64,000 nucleotides of DNA from Methyloversatilis sp. (GTDB lineage: Bacteria; Pseudomonadota; Gammaproteobacteria; Burkholderiales; Rhodocyclaceae), in contig JAEUNO010000030.1 in assembly GCA_016791045.1 (NCBI GenBank), positions 1 through 64,000 on the forward strand. Reading direction: 5' to 3'. Below are positions 8,851-18,508 of this stretch, in pieces (within the stretch, counting starts at the first letter, position 1; the number at the start of each line of letters is the position of its first letter). The notes below the pieces were generated by a model. It saw only the letters and a program-made list of their open reading frames with translations. It was not told the origin of the DNA and did no database searches. The position numbers and the translations under genes were made by a program.

Positions 8851-9440
8851 CACATCCGGAACAGGGCGGAACGGTGTCCGAAAGACGCAACCGCTCGACG
8901 CTGGTGCGGTTGATCGTGTCCGCCTTTCTGATGTTCGGCTTCGGCTACGCGCTGGTGCCGTTCTACGAAAAGCTCTGTCAGGTGCTGGACGTCAACAACC
9001 TGAACAAGCAGGACAACAGCCTGCCTCTGAACACCCAGGTCGACCGTTCGCGCAGCGTGACGGTCGAGTTCGACGCCAACCTGCACAAGTTGCCGTGGAA
9101 TTTCAAACCGGTGACGGGTTCCATGGTGGTGCACCCGGGTGAAGTCGTGACGATCGAGTACGAGGTGTCGAACACACGTCAGAACGCGGTGACCGGACAG
9201 GCCATCCCGAGCTACACGCCGTCGGCTGCGATGCAGTACTTCCAGAAGATGGAGTGTTTCTGCTTCAAGCAGCAGACGCTTTCGGCCGGTGAGGTGCGGC
9301 GGATGCCGGTGGCCTTCCTGGTGTCGCCGTCGCTGCCGAAGGACATCAATACCATCACCCTGTCGTACACCTTCTTCGAGGTTCCCGGTGCAACGGCTTC
9401 GGTGCCTGCACGCGACGCCAGTACTGGCGCAGGAGGTTGA
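8847..9440 (+). CDS. ctaG: Cytochrome c oxidase assembly protein CtaG/Cox11
   Basis: Cox11-type proteins deliver copper to the CuB site of subunit I. The 197-aa protein has a cytoplasmic N-terminus, one membrane anchor (about 19-40) and a periplasmic immunoglobulin-like domain with the copper-binding CFCF (C137, C139); C44 follows the anchor, as in the family. It overlaps the small assembly gene by 4 bp and is followed by DUF2970. Confidence 0.96.
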   Translation: MTHPEQGGTVSERRNRSTLVRLIVSAFLMFGFGYALVPFYEKLCQVLDVNNLNKQDNSLPLNTQVDRSRSVTVEFDANLHKLPWNFKPVTGSMVVHPGEVVTIEYEVSNTRQNAVTGQAIPSYTPSAAMQYFQKMECFCFKQQTLSAGEVRRMPVAFLVSPSLPKDINTITLSYTFFEVPGATASVPARDASTGAGG

Positions 9441-9442
9441 AC

Positions 9443-9631
9443 ATGGCCAGTGTGTTCCGCAATGTCGTGACCGTGTTGTCCGCATTCGCAGGTGTGCGGG
9501 GAAAGCGCAATCATGACGAAGCAGCGGCGTCTCTGACGCCGGTGCAAGTTATCATCACGGGCGTAGTGGCCGCCGCGTTGTTCGTGATCACGTTGCTGGT
9601 GGTTGTGAGAGTTCTGATCAGTATTGCTTGA
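9443..9631 (+). CDS. DUF2970 small membrane protein
   Basis: A 62-aa protein with the DUF2970 pattern: an N-terminal amphipathic segment (FRNVVTVLSAFAGVRG), a basic linker and one C-terminal membrane helix (VIITGVVAAALFVITLLVVV). The ATG at 9443 has an ideal AGGAGG at 9431-9436, inside the ctaG 3' end. Its position between ctaG and coxC is typical of Betaproteobacteria. The role is unknown but probably in oxidase assembly. Confidence 0.85.
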   Translation: MASVFRNVVTVLSAFAGVRGKRNHDEAAASLTPVQVIITGVVAAALFVITLLVVVRVLISIA

Positions 9632-9658
9632 AAGAATAACGGGAAGGAAAATTACAAA

Positions 9659-10525
9659 ATGAGTTCGAATACGCCTCACCAAGCACCGTATTACTTCGTA
9701 CCGTCGCCATCGACCTATCCGATCACCGGTTCGGTCGCGCTGCTGTTGTTTGCACTGGGTTCAGTGCTGACGATGAACGCGATCCAGGGTGGCCCTTACG
9801 TTCTGGGTGCCGGCATCCTCACGCTGCTGTACATGATGTTCATCTGGTTCCGCAAGGTTGCCCACGAGTCGGAAGGCGGGCTGTACAACAAGCGTGTCGG
9901 CATGTCGTTCCGCTGGAGCATGGGCTGGTTCATTTTTTCGGAAGTGATGTTCTTTGCGGCCTTCTTCGGCGCGCTCTTCTACGCGCGCGTGCTGTCCATT
10001 CCGGATCTCGCGTCGCTCGAACATCAGGCCCTGCTGTGGCCGGAGGCGACGAACGCGTGGCCGAACGCCGGCCCTGCCTACGACGGCGGCCCGTTCACCC
10101 CGATGGGCGCCTGGGGCATCCCGGCACTCAACACCTTCCTGCTGCTGACGTCCGGTGCCACGCTGACCTGGGCGCATCACGGCCTGCTGCACGACAACCG
10201 CGGACAGCTGAAGCTCGGTCTGTTCCTGACCATTCTGCTTGGCGTCGTGTTCCTGGGTTTCCAGGTCTATGAATACACGCATGCCTACTCAGACCTGAAC
10301 GTCAAGCTGACGACCGGCGTGTTCGGATCGCTGTTCTACCTGCTGACCGGTTTTCACGGCTTTCACGTGACGATTGGTGCAACGATGCTGATCGTGATAC
10401 TGTGCCGCGTCTTTGCCGGACATTTCACGTCGCAAAACCATTTCGGCTTCGAAGCGGTTGCCTGGTACTGGCACTTTGTAGACGTCGTCTGGCTGTTGCT
10501 TTTCGTGGTGGTCTACTGGATCTGA
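9659..10525 (+). CDS. coxC: Cytochrome c oxidase subunit III
   Basis: Subunit III is a seven-helix membrane protein that stabilises subunit I. The 288-aa product begins with a short hydrophilic part (HQAPYYFVPSPSTYP) and has the family's conserved HFHGFH-type element (LTGFHGFHVTIG) and a C-terminal WYWHFVDVVWLLLF. It is the last gene before a strong terminator, so it closes the first cox transcription unit. Confidence 0.97.
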   Translation: MSSNTPHQAPYYFVPSPSTYPITGSVALLLFALGSVLTMNAIQGGPYVLGAGILTLLYMMFIWFRKVAHESEGGLYNKRVGMSFRWSMGWFIFSEVMFFAAFFGALFYARVLSIPDLASLEHQALLWPEATNAWPNAGPAYDGGPFTPMGAWGIPALNTFLLLTSGATLTWAHHGLLHDNRGQLKLGLFLTILLGVVFLGFQVYEYTHAYSDLNVKLTTGVFGSLFYLLTGFHGFHVTIGATMLIVILCRVFAGHFTSQNHFGFEAVAWYWHFVDVVWLLLFVVVYWI

Positions 10526-10593
10526 CGGAACGGAATTAGCGAGGAGGAGAGTGGGCCGGTATCAAACAAGAGCCCTTAAAAAATAAATACTCG

Positions 10594-10622
10594 GCGCCGC
10601 ACATCGTGCGGCGCTTTTTTTC
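10594..10622 (+). terminator. Rho-independent terminator after coxC
   Basis: A perfect 9-bp GC-rich stem (10594-10602 with 10606-10614), 3-base loop and a run of eight T. It ends the coxB-coxC unit; the facing DUF2909 gene lies beyond it. Confidence 0.92.
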
Positions 10623-10696
10623 GTGGATCCGATCCGGTGCTGAGGTGCGGGATGCACTGGCTGCAGCGAAGGCCGCCCGCGGCATGAAGCCTCGGC

Positions 10697-10891
10697 TCAG
10701 AGTTTTCCGTCGATGAGCCCGAAGCGGTAACTCAGCGTCAGTGCGACGAACAGGGCGATCGACAGTCCGACGCGCAGCGCCAGCGCGCGCATCATCCGGC
10801 TCGAGTTTCCTGAATCGCGGAACAGGAAGAAAAGTGCCGACCCCAGGCTGGCAATGATGAACAGCAACACGACGATAACGAGATAGCGCAT
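10697..10891 (-). CDS. DUF2909 twin-transmembrane protein
   Basis: A 64-aa protein with two membrane helices (about 3-23 and 39-58) joined by a basic loop (RDSGNSSRMMRALALR), matching DUF2909. It starts MRYLVIVV at the ATG at 10891 with GGGAA upstream; the TTG just before it is less likely. It lies on the opposite strand between coxC and SURF1, a conserved position in betaproteobacterial cox loci. Function unknown. Confidence 0.82.
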   Translation of the reverse strand: MRYLVIVVLLFIIASLGSALFFLFRDSGNSSRMMRALALRVGLSIALFVALTLSYRFGLIDGKL

Positions 10892-10942
10892 CAAACGATT
10901 CCCTTTTCAAGATGTCCAGTGTATCCCGGACGTCTGACCGCA

Positions 10943-11665
10943 ATGACCCAGTTCACCTTCGCCCGCCGCACTTTCGTGATCCGTTTCTGGCCTGCGCTGA
11001 TCTGCGCGCTGGTCATTGCGGTCACGATCGGCGCCGCACAATGGCAGACCGCCCGCGCGCACTACAAGCAGGGTCTTCTCGCCGCGTATGAACGTGCCCA
11101 GGCGGCCCCCGCACTCGATGTCACGCGCTGGGGGCCGGTCGCGCCGCCCGAGTATTCGAGCGCCACGGTCGAAGGCGTGTGGAAGGCCGATCAGTTGATT
11201 TACGCGGACAACCGGGTACGCAACGGCCAGGTCGGTTATGGGGTGTTCATGCCGCTATGCCAGACGCCGGCGCGTTGTGTCCTGGTCGATCGTGGCTGGG
11301 TGCGCAGTGGCCGCTTGCGTGAAGACCTGCCGGCAGTCCCGACCGCACCCGGCGTGCAGCGTATTCAGGGTGTCATCCTGCGTGCCGACTCCAGATTCGT
11401 CGAATTGTCGGCTGACTCGGTCGACGGCAAGGTGTGGCAGAACGTGACGGTCGATCGCGTCGCGCGCGCCAGCTCGCTGGAACTGGCACCTTTCATCCTC
11501 GCGCAGCAGGCCGGTCCCGATGATGGTCTGGCACGCGACCCGTTCAAGCCGGAGTTCGGCATCGACAAGCACATCGCTTACGCCGGTCAGTGGTACGCAT
11601 TCGCGCTCGTCACTGCGTTGTCCGGACTGTTCGCCGCCATGAAGAAAACAGGAGAGAAGTCTTGA
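10943..11665 (+). CDS. SURF1-family cytochrome oxidase assembly protein
   Basis: SURF1 proteins help insert heme a into subunit I. The 240-aa product has the two-helix topology of the family: helix 1 at about 14-33, a periplasmic domain, and helix 2 near the C-terminus (about 213-231). Conserved-type elements include GQWQTARAHYK-like (here AQWQTARAHYK), VLVDRGWVRSG and HIAYAGQWYAFA. The ATG at 10943 fits the family start. The next gene starts inside its stop codon, so the run to SCO is tightly coupled. Confidence 0.92.
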   Translation: MTQFTFARRTFVIRFWPALICALVIAVTIGAAQWQTARAHYKQGLLAAYERAQAAPALDVTRWGPVAPPEYSSATVEGVWKADQLIYADNRVRNGQVGYGVFMPLCQTPARCVLVDRGWVRSGRLREDLPAVPTAPGVQRIQGVILRADSRFVELSADSVDGKVWQNVTVDRVARASSLELAPFILAQQAGPDDGLARDPFKPEFGIDKHIAYAGQWYAFALVTALSGLFAAMKKTGEKS

Positions 11666-12219
11666 ACGGCAAGAAGACGCTGGTTGTAATCGGTCTGGTG
11701 TGCACGCTGCCCCTGATCGCCTCGTATGCACTTTATTATCTGTGGCGACCCGACAGCACCGTGAACTACGGGCAGCTGTTGTCCCCGCAGCCCTTGCCGA
11801 AAGAGGTGCTGACGTCGATCGCCGGCAAGCCGTTCGATTTTTCCAGTCTCAAGGGCCGCTGGACCCTGGTGCTCGCCGAAAGCGGCGCATGCGATGCGCG
11901 CTGCGAGCAATCGCTGTATTTCATCCGGCAGGTACGCAAGGCGCAGGGCGAGCATCAGGACCGCATCGAACGGGTGTGGCTGCTCAATGACGCGACAGCA
12001 CCGCAGCCCAGACTGGTCGAGGCGATCGACGGCATGCATATCGTGCGTGCGGAAGGCTCGGCGACGCTGGCCGCGTTAACCCGGGAGCCTGCGCATGCCA
12101 GGGCGATCTATCTGATCGATCCGCTCGGGCAATTGATGATGCGCTACCCGGACGAGCCGGACCCGAAGAAGATGATCAAGGATTTCCAACGACTGATGAA
12201 GTACTCGAGGCTCGGCTGA
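11662..12219 (+). CDS. SCO-like membrane-anchored thioredoxin-fold protein
   Basis: A 185-aa protein with an N-terminal anchor (about 5-27) and a periplasmic thioredoxin-like domain. It resembles SCO/peroxiredoxin folds (PFDFSSLKGRWTLVLAESGACDARC, here in part), but the SCO copper motif CxxxC is present as C-DAR-C while the distal His is not obvious. The start is TTG at 11662, overlapping the SURF1 stop, with GGAGAG 6 bases upstream. It sits between SURF1 and ctaA in betaproteobacterial cox loci, so a role in copper or thiol handling for oxidase assembly is likely but unproven. Confidence 0.8.
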   Translation: MNGKKTLVVIGLVCTLPLIASYALYYLWRPDSTVNYGQLLSPQPLPKEVLTSIAGKPFDFSSLKGRWTLVLAESGACDARCEQSLYFIRQVRKAQGEHQDRIERVWLLNDATAPQPRLVEAIDGMHIVRAEGSATLAALTREPAHARAIYLIDPLGQLMMRYPDEPDPKKMIKDFQRLMKYSRLG

Positions 12220-13235
12220 TGAATACCTACCGCAAACTGCTGCTCGCCACCCTGGCGATGACTTTCGCGCTGATCGTGCTTGGCGCCTACGTGCGACTGT
12301 CCGACGCCGGACTGGGTTGTCCGGATTGGCCGGGCTGTTACGGACACGCCACCGTGACCCAGGCATCCGACCACATCACCGCTGCGCAGGAGGCCGACCC
12401 GCACGGCCCGGTGACCTTTGCCAAGGCATGGAAGGAAATGATCCACCGGTACTTTGCGGGCATCGTTGGCTTGTGCATCGTCGGCATCGCCGCACTTGCC
12501 TGGCGCAACCGGCGCGATCCTGCGGCGTCGCCCTGGCTGGCGACAGCCCTGATAGGCGTTGTCGGCCTGCAGGCAATGTTCGGCAAGTGGACGGTCACCA
12601 TGCTGCTCAAGCCGGCCATCGTCACCGGCCATCTGATCGGCGGCCTGACGGTGCTCGCGCTGCTGGTCTGTCTTTACGCGCGCACGCTCACGCCCTCCCG
12701 CATCACCGTCAGTCCGGCGCTGCGCCTGTTCGCCATGCTGGCCTTCGTGGTACTCGCTGCGCAGATCACCCTGGGAGGCTGGGTCAGCACGAATTATGCT
12801 GCGCTTGCCTGTTCCGACCTGCCGACCTGCCGGGGCGCCTGGGTTCCGGAGATGGATGTCGCCAACGGCTTCCACGTCATCCGTGAGCTGGGCGTCGGTG
12901 CCGATGGCGAGACGCTGACCATCGAAGCCTTGACGGCAATTCACTGGATGCACCGGGTCGGTGCCGTTATCGCGACGCTCGTTCTGGTGTCCCTGGCGGT
13001 TGGGCTGCGCAGAGCCGGCCATGCAGCGCTTTCGACAGCACTGCTCGTGATTCTGGTGCTGCAGGTGCTGCTCGGCCTGGCAAATGTCTGGTTCAGTCTG
13101 CCTCTGCCGTTGGCTGCGGCACACAACGGCGGCGCTGCGGCGCTGGTGATCGTGATGGTGCTGATAAACTACCGCCTTCGCGCGACTGCGCAGCAACGCT
13201 ATCCCGGAGTCTTCCATGAAAGCCATGCGGCTTGA
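12219..13235 (+). CDS. ctaA: Heme A synthase (CtaA/Cox15)
   Basis: CtaA oxidises the C8 methyl of heme O to form heme A. The 338-aa protein has eight predicted membrane helices and the family signatures: [18 protein letters not shown] at about 26-43, conserved His in [21 protein letters not shown] and IHWMHRVGA. The ATG overlaps the stop of the previous gene by one base, and its end overlaps ctaB by 20 bp. Confidence 0.96.
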   Translation: MNTYRKLLLATLAMTFALIVLGAYVRLSDAGLGCPDWPGCYGHATVTQASDHITAAQEADPHGPVTFAKAWKEMIHRYFAGIVGLCIVGIAALAWRNRRDPAASPWLATALIGVVGLQAMFGKWTVTMLLKPAIVTGHLIGGLTVLALLVCLYARTLTPSRITVSPALRLFAMLAFVVLAAQITLGGWVSTNYAALACSDLPTCRGAWVPEMDVANGFHVIRELGVGADGETLTIEALTAIHWMHRVGAVIATLVLVSLAVGLRRAGHAALSTALLVILVLQVLLGLANVWFSLPLPLAAAHNGGAAALVIVMVLINYRLRATAQQRYPGVFHESHAA

Positions 13236-14115
13236 TCTACCGCCCCTGTCGCTGAGGCTGGCCAATTACCTGCAGCTGACCAAGCCGCGCGTCGTTCAGT
13301 TGATCGTTTTCTGCGCGGTGATCGGCATGTTCCTCGCGGTGCCGCAGGGCCTGCCGCCGATGGGTATCGTGCTGGCTGCCACCGTGGGGATCGGATTGGT
13401 CGCGGGTGCCGCAGCCGCGATCAACTGTCTCGTGGAACAGAAGATCGACGCCGTGATGGCGCGCACGCGGGCCCGTCCGTTGCCACGCGGCGAGGTCAAT
13501 TCGCTCGAGACGCTGGTGTTCTCGGGGGTGGTCGGCGGCGTCGGCCTGACCATGCTGTACCACTGGGTCAATCCGCTGACCATGTGGCTCACGCTGGCGA
13601 CCTTCATCGGCTACGCCATCATCTACACCGTCGTGCTCAAGCCGGCGACGCCGCAGAACATCGTGATCGGCGGCGCCTCGGGCGCGATGCCGCCGGTGCT
13701 GGGCTGGGCGGCGGTGACCGGTGAAGTGTCGTCCGACGCACTGCTGCTGTTTCTGATCATCTTCGCATGGACGCCGCCCCACTTCTGGGCGCTGGCGCTC
13801 TACCGCACGCAGGAGTACGCCAAGGCCGGCCTGCCGATGCTGCCGGTGACCCATGGTGCCGAGTACACCCGGCTGCAGGTGTTTCTGTACACCCTGATCC
13901 TGTTCGCGGTCACCTTGCTGCCGTTCGCCTCGCGCATGAGCGGCTGGATCTATCTCGCGGCGGCAGTCGTACTGGGTGGCATTTTCATTGCCTATGCCTG
14001 GCGCCTGATGCGCGATTACTCCGACGATCTTGCCAAGCGCACGTTCCGTTTTTCACTCTGGCATCTGTCCCTGCTGTTTGCAGCGCTGCTGGTCGACCAC
14101 TACATCCCGCTATGA
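13216..14115 (+). CDS. ctaB: Protoheme IX farnesyltransferase (heme O synthase)
   Basis: This UbiA-family membrane enzyme adds a farnesyl group to heme B to make heme O, the CtaA substrate. The 299-aa protein contains the prenyl-diphosphate binding motifs [21 protein letters not shown] (shown here only in part: [13 protein letters not shown]) and the [17 protein letters not shown] and [11 protein letters not shown] elements. Multiple membrane helices are evident. A second ATG at 13225 is possible. It overlaps ctaA and the next gene, sco, at both ends. Confidence 0.96.
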   Translation: MKAMRLDLPPLSLRLANYLQLTKPRVVQLIVFCAVIGMFLAVPQGLPPMGIVLAATVGIGLVAGAAAAINCLVEQKIDAVMARTRARPLPRGEVNSLETLVFSGVVGGVGLTMLYHWVNPLTMWLTLATFIGYAIIYTVVLKPATPQNIVIGGASGAMPPVLGWAAVTGEVSSDALLLFLIIFAWTPPHFWALALYRTQEYAKAGLPMLPVTHGAEYTRLQVFLYTLILFAVTLLPFASRMSGWIYLAAAVVLGGIFIAYAWRLMRDYSDDLAKRTFRFSLWHLSLLFAALLVDHYIPL

Positions 14116-14696
14116 ATCGCCGCCTCTTCGCGACCGCGCTGTTTGCCGTCGCGCTTGCTGGCTGCGGACCGTCCGGCCCGAGTTATCGCAGCATCGACGT
14201 GACCGGCGCCGAATACGGCCGGGGCTTCACGCTGACCGACCACACCGGTCAGCCGCGTACCCTGGCCGATTACAAGGGCAAGCTGGTCACGCTGTTCTTC
14301 GGTTTCACGCATTGCCCTGATGTCTGCCCGACCAGCCTGACGACGATGAAGCAGGCGCTCGATCTGCTCGGACCGGACGCCGCCAGGGTGCAGGTCCTGT
14401 TCATCACGATCGATCCGGAGCGCGATACGGCAGAGCTCCTCGCCGGTTATGTGCCCAGGTTCGACCCATCCTTCGTCGGCCTGCGCGGCGACGCCGCGGC
14501 GACTGCCGCCACAGCCAAGGAATACAAGATCTTCTACCAGAAGGTCGCCGGCAACACGGAAGGCCAGTACACGATGGATCATTCCGCCGGAACCTATGTC
14601 CATGATGCGCAGGGCCGGTTGCGTCTGTTCATCCGCCACGGCGAGACCGCAGCCAATATTGCGCAGGACCTGAAAACCCTGCTTGCTGCAGGCTGA
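14112..14696 (+). CDS. SCO1/SenC copper chaperone lipoprotein
   Basis: SCO proteins load copper into the CuA site of subunit II. The 194-aa product has a lipobox (ALAGC, Cys18), a thioredoxin fold with copper ligands C68 and C72 in [10 protein letters not shown], and the distal His157 in MDHSAGTYV. It ends the assembly cluster and is followed by a strong bidirectional terminator. Confidence 0.95.
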   Translation: MNRRLFATALFAVALAGCGPSGPSYRSIDVTGAEYGRGFTLTDHTGQPRTLADYKGKLVTLFFGFTHCPDVCPTSLTTMKQALDLLGPDAARVQVLFITIDPERDTAELLAGYVPRFDPSFVGLRGDAAATAATAKEYKIFYQKVAGNTEGQYTMDHSAGTYVHDAQGRLRLFIRHGETAANIAQDLKTLLAAG

Positions 14697-14732
14697 CAAC
14701 AAAAAAGCGACCCGAAGGTCGCTTTTTTGTTG
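14697..14732. terminator. Bidirectional terminator between sco and rpoH
   Basis: A perfect 16-bp inverted repeat (14697-14712 with 14717-14732) around a CGAA tetraloop, with A- and T-runs on both sides. It serves the converging sco and rpoH transcripts. Confidence 0.95.
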
Positions 14733-14762
14733 TCCGGCCAATGTGCCCGGCCGCCCTGCAGG

Positions 14763-15650
14763 TCAGGCAGCAACGCCCAGCGCACGGTGCATCGAGGCCT
14801 TCATCTTCTGCATGGCCTTCACTTCGATCTGGCGGATGCGTTCGGCAGACACGCCGTATTCGTCGGCCAGTTCATGCAGCGTGGCGGATTCGCCTTCCTG
14901 TGCCAGCCAGCGGCGCTGCACGATGGTGCGGCTGCGGTCGTCGAGTGCAGCCAGCGCCGAATGCAGGCCTTCTTCGCGCAGGCGTACGTCCTGCGCTGCT
15001 TCCATCACTTCGAGCGGCTCGGCAGCGCTGTCGGTGAGCCAGCTGATCGGTGCCATGCGTGCGCCGTCACGGTCGTCGTCGTCGGTATTGCCTTCCAGCG
15101 CGATGTCCTGCCCGGTCAGGCGGGTTTCCATCTCGACCACTTCTTCCGGCTTGACGCCGAGCGTTTTCGCCACCTCGCGGACTTCGGCCGGGTTCAGCGT
15201 GTTGCTGCTGTGCTTCAGGCTGCGCAGGTTGAAGAACAACTTGCGTTGTGCCTTGGTCGTCGCCACTTTCACGAGGCGCCAGTTGCGCAGGATGTACTCG
15301 TGGATCTCCGCCTTGATCCAGTGGATCGCGAACGAAACCAGGCGTACGCCGCGATCCGGATCGAAGCGCTTCACGGCCTTCATCAGGCCGATATTGCCTT
15401 CCTGGATCAGGTCGGCGTGCGGCAGGCCGTAGCCCAGGTAGCCGCGCGCGATGGCGATCACCAGGCGCAGGTGCGACATCACGAGCGCGCGCGCGGATTC
15501 GAGGTCTTCCTCGTCGCGGAAACGCCGCGCCAGCGCCTGCTCCTGCTCTTCGGTGAGCAGCGGTACGCGATTCGCAGCCTGGATGTAGCTGTCGATGTTG
15601 CCGAGGGCGCCCGCCACCGGCAGATTCGGAACAATCAAAGCATGGGTCAT
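14763..15650 (-). CDS. rpoH: RNA polymerase heat-shock sigma factor sigma-32
   Basis: RpoH directs transcription of heat-shock genes. The 295-aa protein has the RpoH order of sigma regions: region 2 with [31 protein letters not shown] and the RpoH box-type QRKLFFNLR, and region 4 with an HTH (LHELADEYGVSAERIRQIE). The sequence quoted is the family core. The ATG at 15650 has GGGAGG upstream; the preceding frame is not conserved. A perfect CIRCE element sits just upstream of the start (15677-15703), which implies HrcA control. Confidence 0.96.
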   Translation of the reverse strand: MTHALIVPNLPVAGALGNIDSYIQAANRVPLLTEEQEQALARRFRDEEDLESARALVMSHLRLVIAIARGYLGYGLPHADLIQEGNIGLMKAVKRFDPDRGVRLVSFAIHWIKAEIHEYILRNWRLVKVATTKAQRKLFFNLRSLKHSSNTLNPAEVREVAKTLGVKPEEVVEMETRLTGQDIALEGNTDDDDRDGARMAPISWLTDSAAEPLEVMEAAQDVRLREEGLHSALAALDDRSRTIVQRRWLAQEGESATLHELADEYGVSAERIRQIEVKAMQKMKASMHRALGVAA

Positions 15651-15674
15651 GGTGCATTCCTCCCTTGTGCGCAA

Positions 15675-15680
15675 GATTAG
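15675..15680 (-). promoter_or_regulatory. Candidate extended -10 of the rpoH promoter
   Basis: On the minus strand TGCTAATCT carries a TGn-extended -10 (TAATCT) that overlaps the inner arm of the CIRCE element. This would place the start of transcription about 18 bases before the rpoH ATG, leaving a short leader with no room for a classical RNA thermometer. Confidence 0.35.
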
Positions 15681-15703
15681 CACTCCTCGTCATTGAGTGC
15701 TAA
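15677..15703. promoter_or_regulatory. CIRCE element (HrcA operator) upstream of rpoH
   Basis: TTAGCACTC, a 9-base spacer and GAGTGCTAA match the CIRCE consensus in every arm position. CIRCE is bound by the repressor HrcA. It lies 27 bp upstream of the rpoH ATG and 132 bp upstream of the divergent DUF2782 gene; the position fits rpoH repression best. Confidence 0.93.
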
Positions 15704-15834
15704 TGGTCGAAAGGGTTCATTGCGTCGCAATATGTAACGGGTCACTTTTGCGCTGACTGCGACGGCTCGCTTTGGGGTTGCGCAGGGGCGCACGCTACAA
15801 TCCGGTCATCAGTCACCGCCCTGTCAAGCCGCCG

Positions 15835-16146
15835 ATGCGCATTCCGACTGCCCTGTTCCTGCTGATGTGCTGTCCGGTCATTGCATGGGCCCAGTTGCGG
15901 GCGATTCCGCCGGACGCGATCAAGGCGAAGATGCAGCCGCCGCAGGACGGTCTGGTCGAAATGGGCAAGTACGTATTCCGGCTGGCGCCCGGTGCGCACA
16001 TCCGCTCGACCGACAATCGCATCATGCTGCCGGTCATGATCACGTCCGAACAGGTCGTGCGTTATCAGCTCGACGCCAATGGCGACCTGTACCGCGTGTG
16101 GATCCTGTCGCCGGACGAGATCGACCTGCCGGCCCCCAAACAGTAA
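15835..16146 (+). CDS. DUF2782 periplasmic protein
   Basis: A 103-aa protein with a signal peptide (about 1-19, ending AWA) and a small beta-rich domain with the DUF2782-type [19 protein letters not shown] near the end. The family is small, periplasmic and of unknown function in Betaproteobacteria. It is divergent from rpoH and precedes miaB by 32 bp. Confidence 0.75.
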   Translation: MRIPTALFLLMCCPVIAWAQLRAIPPDAIKAKMQPPQDGLVEMGKYVFRLAPGAHIRSTDNRIMLPVMITSEQVVRYQLDANGDLYRVWILSPDEIDLPAPKQ

Positions 16147-16178
16147 TCAAGCATGACGTTCCGGATGAATTCACACCG

Positions 16179-17528
16179 ATGAGCCGCAAGATTTACATCA
16201 AGACCTTTGGCTGCCAGATGAACGAGTACGACTCGGACAAGATGGCCGACGTCCTCGGCGAGTCCGAAGGCCTGACGCCGACCGATCGGCCGGAAGAGGC
16301 CGACGTGATCCTGTTCAACACCTGCTCGGTGCGCGAAAAGGCGCAGGAGAAGGTGTTTCATGATCTGGGTCGGGTCAAGCATCTGAAGAAGGACAACCCG
16401 CGCCTGCTGATCGGCGTCGGCGGTTGTGTCGCCAGTCAGGAAGGTGCGGCCATCGTCGAACGCGCGCCCTATGTCGACTTCGTGTTCGGCCCGCAGACCC
16501 TGCACCGACTGCCCGACCTGATTGCGAAACGCCGCGAGAGCGGGCGGCCGCAGGTGGATATCAGTTTTCCCGAGATCGAGAAGTTCGACCACATGCCGCC
16601 GGCGCGCGTCGAAGGCGCCACGGCGTTCGTATCCATCATGGAAGGCTGCTCGAAGTACTGCACCTTCTGCGTCGTGCCCTACACGCGCGGCGAGGAAGTA
16701 TCGCGTCCGCTGGACGAAATCCTGACCGAGGTGGCGACCCTGGTCGGCCAGGGCGTGAAGGAAGTGACCTTGCTCGGCCAGAACGTGAATGCCTGGCGTG
16801 CGCCGATCAGTCGCGGCTCGGACGACATCGGCGACTTCGCCTTCCTGCTCGAATGCGTGCATGACTTGCCCGGCATCGAGCGCATCCGCTACACCACCTC
16901 GCACCCGCGCGAAATGACGCAGCGGGTGATCGACGCCTACGCGCGCCTGCCCAAGCTGGTGTCGCAGCTGCACCTGCCGGTGCAGAGCGGTTCGGACCGC
17001 ATCCTCGCGGCGATGAAGCGCGGCTACACGGCGCTCGAATACAAGGCGGTGGTGCGCAGGCTGCGCGCAGCGCGTCCCGACCTGTCGCTCAGCTCCGACT
17101 TCATCATCGGCTTCCCGGGCGAAACCGACGACGACTTCGAAAAGACGATGAAGCTGATCGACGACGTCGGTTTCGACAACAGCTTCAGCTTCGTCTACAG
17201 CGCACGGCCCGGCACGCCGGCCGCCGACATGGCGGACGACACACCGGCCGAGGTGAAGCAGGCGCGACTGGCGCGACTGCAGAAGCGCATCGAGGAACAC
17301 ACGCAGGCGATCAGCCAGGCCATGGTCGGCACCGTGCAGCGCATCCTGGTCGAGGGGGAGTCGCGCAAGGACGCGCGCGAACTGGCAGGCCGCACCGACA
17401 ACAACCGCGTCGTGAATTTCAGCGGCCCGGCCCGGCTCATCGGACATTTCATTGACGTGCGCATCGAATCCGCGCTGCCGCACAGCCTGCGTGGCACGGT
17501 ACTGACGCGAGAGGCGGTCGGCGCTTGA
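16179..17528 (+). CDS. miaB: tRNA-2-methylthio-N6-dimethylallyladenosine synthase
   Basis: MiaB is a radical-SAM methylthiotransferase that modifies A37 of tRNAs reading UNN codons. The 449-aa product has the N-terminal UPF0004 domain with cluster-binding Cys12 ([12 protein letters not shown]), Cys49 (NTCSVRE) and Cys83, the radical-SAM triad C157, C161, C164 (CSKYCTFC) and a C-terminal TRAM domain. The ATG at 16179 matches the family start. Its stop overlaps the phoH TTG start. Confidence 0.97.
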   Translation: MSRKIYIKTFGCQMNEYDSDKMADVLGESEGLTPTDRPEEADVILFNTCSVREKAQEKVFHDLGRVKHLKKDNPRLLIGVGGCVASQEGAAIVERAPYVDFVFGPQTLHRLPDLIAKRRESGRPQVDISFPEIEKFDHMPPARVEGATAFVSIMEGCSKYCTFCVVPYTRGEEVSRPLDEILTEVATLVGQGVKEVTLLGQNVNAWRAPISRGSDDIGDFAFLLECVHDLPGIERIRYTTSHPREMTQRVIDAYARLPKLVSQLHLPVQSGSDRILAAMKRGYTALEYKAVVRRLRAARPDLSLSSDFIIGFPGETDDDFEKTMKLIDDVGFDNSFSFVYSARPGTPAADMADDTPAEVKQARLARLQKRIEEHTQAISQAMVGTVQRILVEGESRKDARELAGRTDNNRVVNFSGPARLIGHFIDVRIESALPHSLRGTVLTREAVGA

Positions 17529-18508
17529 AAACCAAACCGCTCGAGTTGCTGCTCGAACCGCTGGACAACACGCGGCTCGCCAATCTGTGCGGCGTGCTGG
17601 ACGAGAACCTGCGCCAGCTGGAAACCGCCTACGACGTCGAGATCGCGCGTCGCGGCGAAAATTTCCGCGTCAGCGGCGATCCGGTGCAGTCGCAGCGGGC
17701 GGTCGTTGCGCTGCGCCACTTCTACAGCGTCGCCAAGGACCACCTGAGTGTCGATGCCATCCAGCTCGGGCTGATCGAACTGTCGAATCGCGGGCTGCCG
17801 GAACCCGGAGCGCCCACGCTGCTGACGCGCAAGAGCAATCTGCACAGCCGCACGCCGCGTCAGGCGCAGTACCTGAAGCAGATCCAGGAACACGACATCA
17901 CGTTCGGCATCGGTCCGGCCGGCACCGGCAAGACCTATCTGGCGGTGGCCAGCGCGGTCGATGCGCTGGAACGCGAAACGGTCGCGCGCATCGTGCTGAC
18001 CCGCCCTGCGGTCGAGGCCGGCGAGCGGCTCGGTTTCCTGCCCGGCGATCTGGCACAGAAGGTCGATCCGTATCTGCGGCCGCTGTACGACGCGCTGTAC
18101 GAGCTGATGGGTTTCGAGCGCGTGGCGCGCGCCTTCGAGCGGCAGGTGATCGAGATCGCACCGCTGGCCTACATGCGCGGCCGCACGCTGAACAACGCCT
18201 TCATCATTCTCGACGAGGCGCAGAACACCACGCCGGAACAGATGAAGATGTTCCTGACCCGCATGGGCATCGGCTCCAAGGCGGTCATCACCGGCGACCT
18301 GACGCAGGTCGATCTGCCGCGCGGCCACAAGAGCGGGCTGGGCGAAGCGCGCAAGGTGCTGCACGACGTGCGCGGCATCGCGACGACCGAATTCCTCGCC
18401 GAGGATGTCGTGCGCCATCCGCTGGTGGCGCGCATCGTGTCCGCCTACGAACGGTTCGACGCGCAGCGCGAGGCCGAAGAAGCCATGCGCAGGGGACCGC
18501 GCGGCTGA
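17525..18508 (+). CDS. PhoH-like ATPase
   Basis: A 327-aa P-loop ATPase of the PhoH/YbeZ type, with Walker A GPAGTGKT (about 130-137) and Walker [16 protein letters not shown]. YbeZ works with YbeY in ribosome and RNA metabolism. The start is TTG at 17525 overlapping the miaB stop. miaB-phoH-ybeY-corC-lnt is a strongly conserved order. Confidence 0.95.
   Translation: MKTKPLELLLEPLDNTRLANLCGVLDENLRQLETAYDVEIARRGENFRVSGDPVQSQRAVVALRHFYSVAKDHLSVDAIQLGLIELSNRGLPEPGAPTLLTRKSNLHSRTPRQAQYLKQIQEHDITFGIGPAGTGKTYLAVASAVDALERETVARIVLTRPAVEAGERLGFLPGDLAQKVDPYLRPLYDALYELMGFERVARAFERQVIEIAPLAYMRGRTLNNAFIILDEAQNTTPEQMKMFLTRMGIGSKAVITGDLTQVDLPRGHKSGLGEARKVLHDVRGIATTEFLAEDVVRHPLVARIVSAYERFDAQREAEEAMRRGPRG

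Noticed and set aside
7115..8890. Open frame of about 590 codons antisense to coxA
   Set aside because: A His/Arg/Gln-rich shadow of a highly conserved coding gene.
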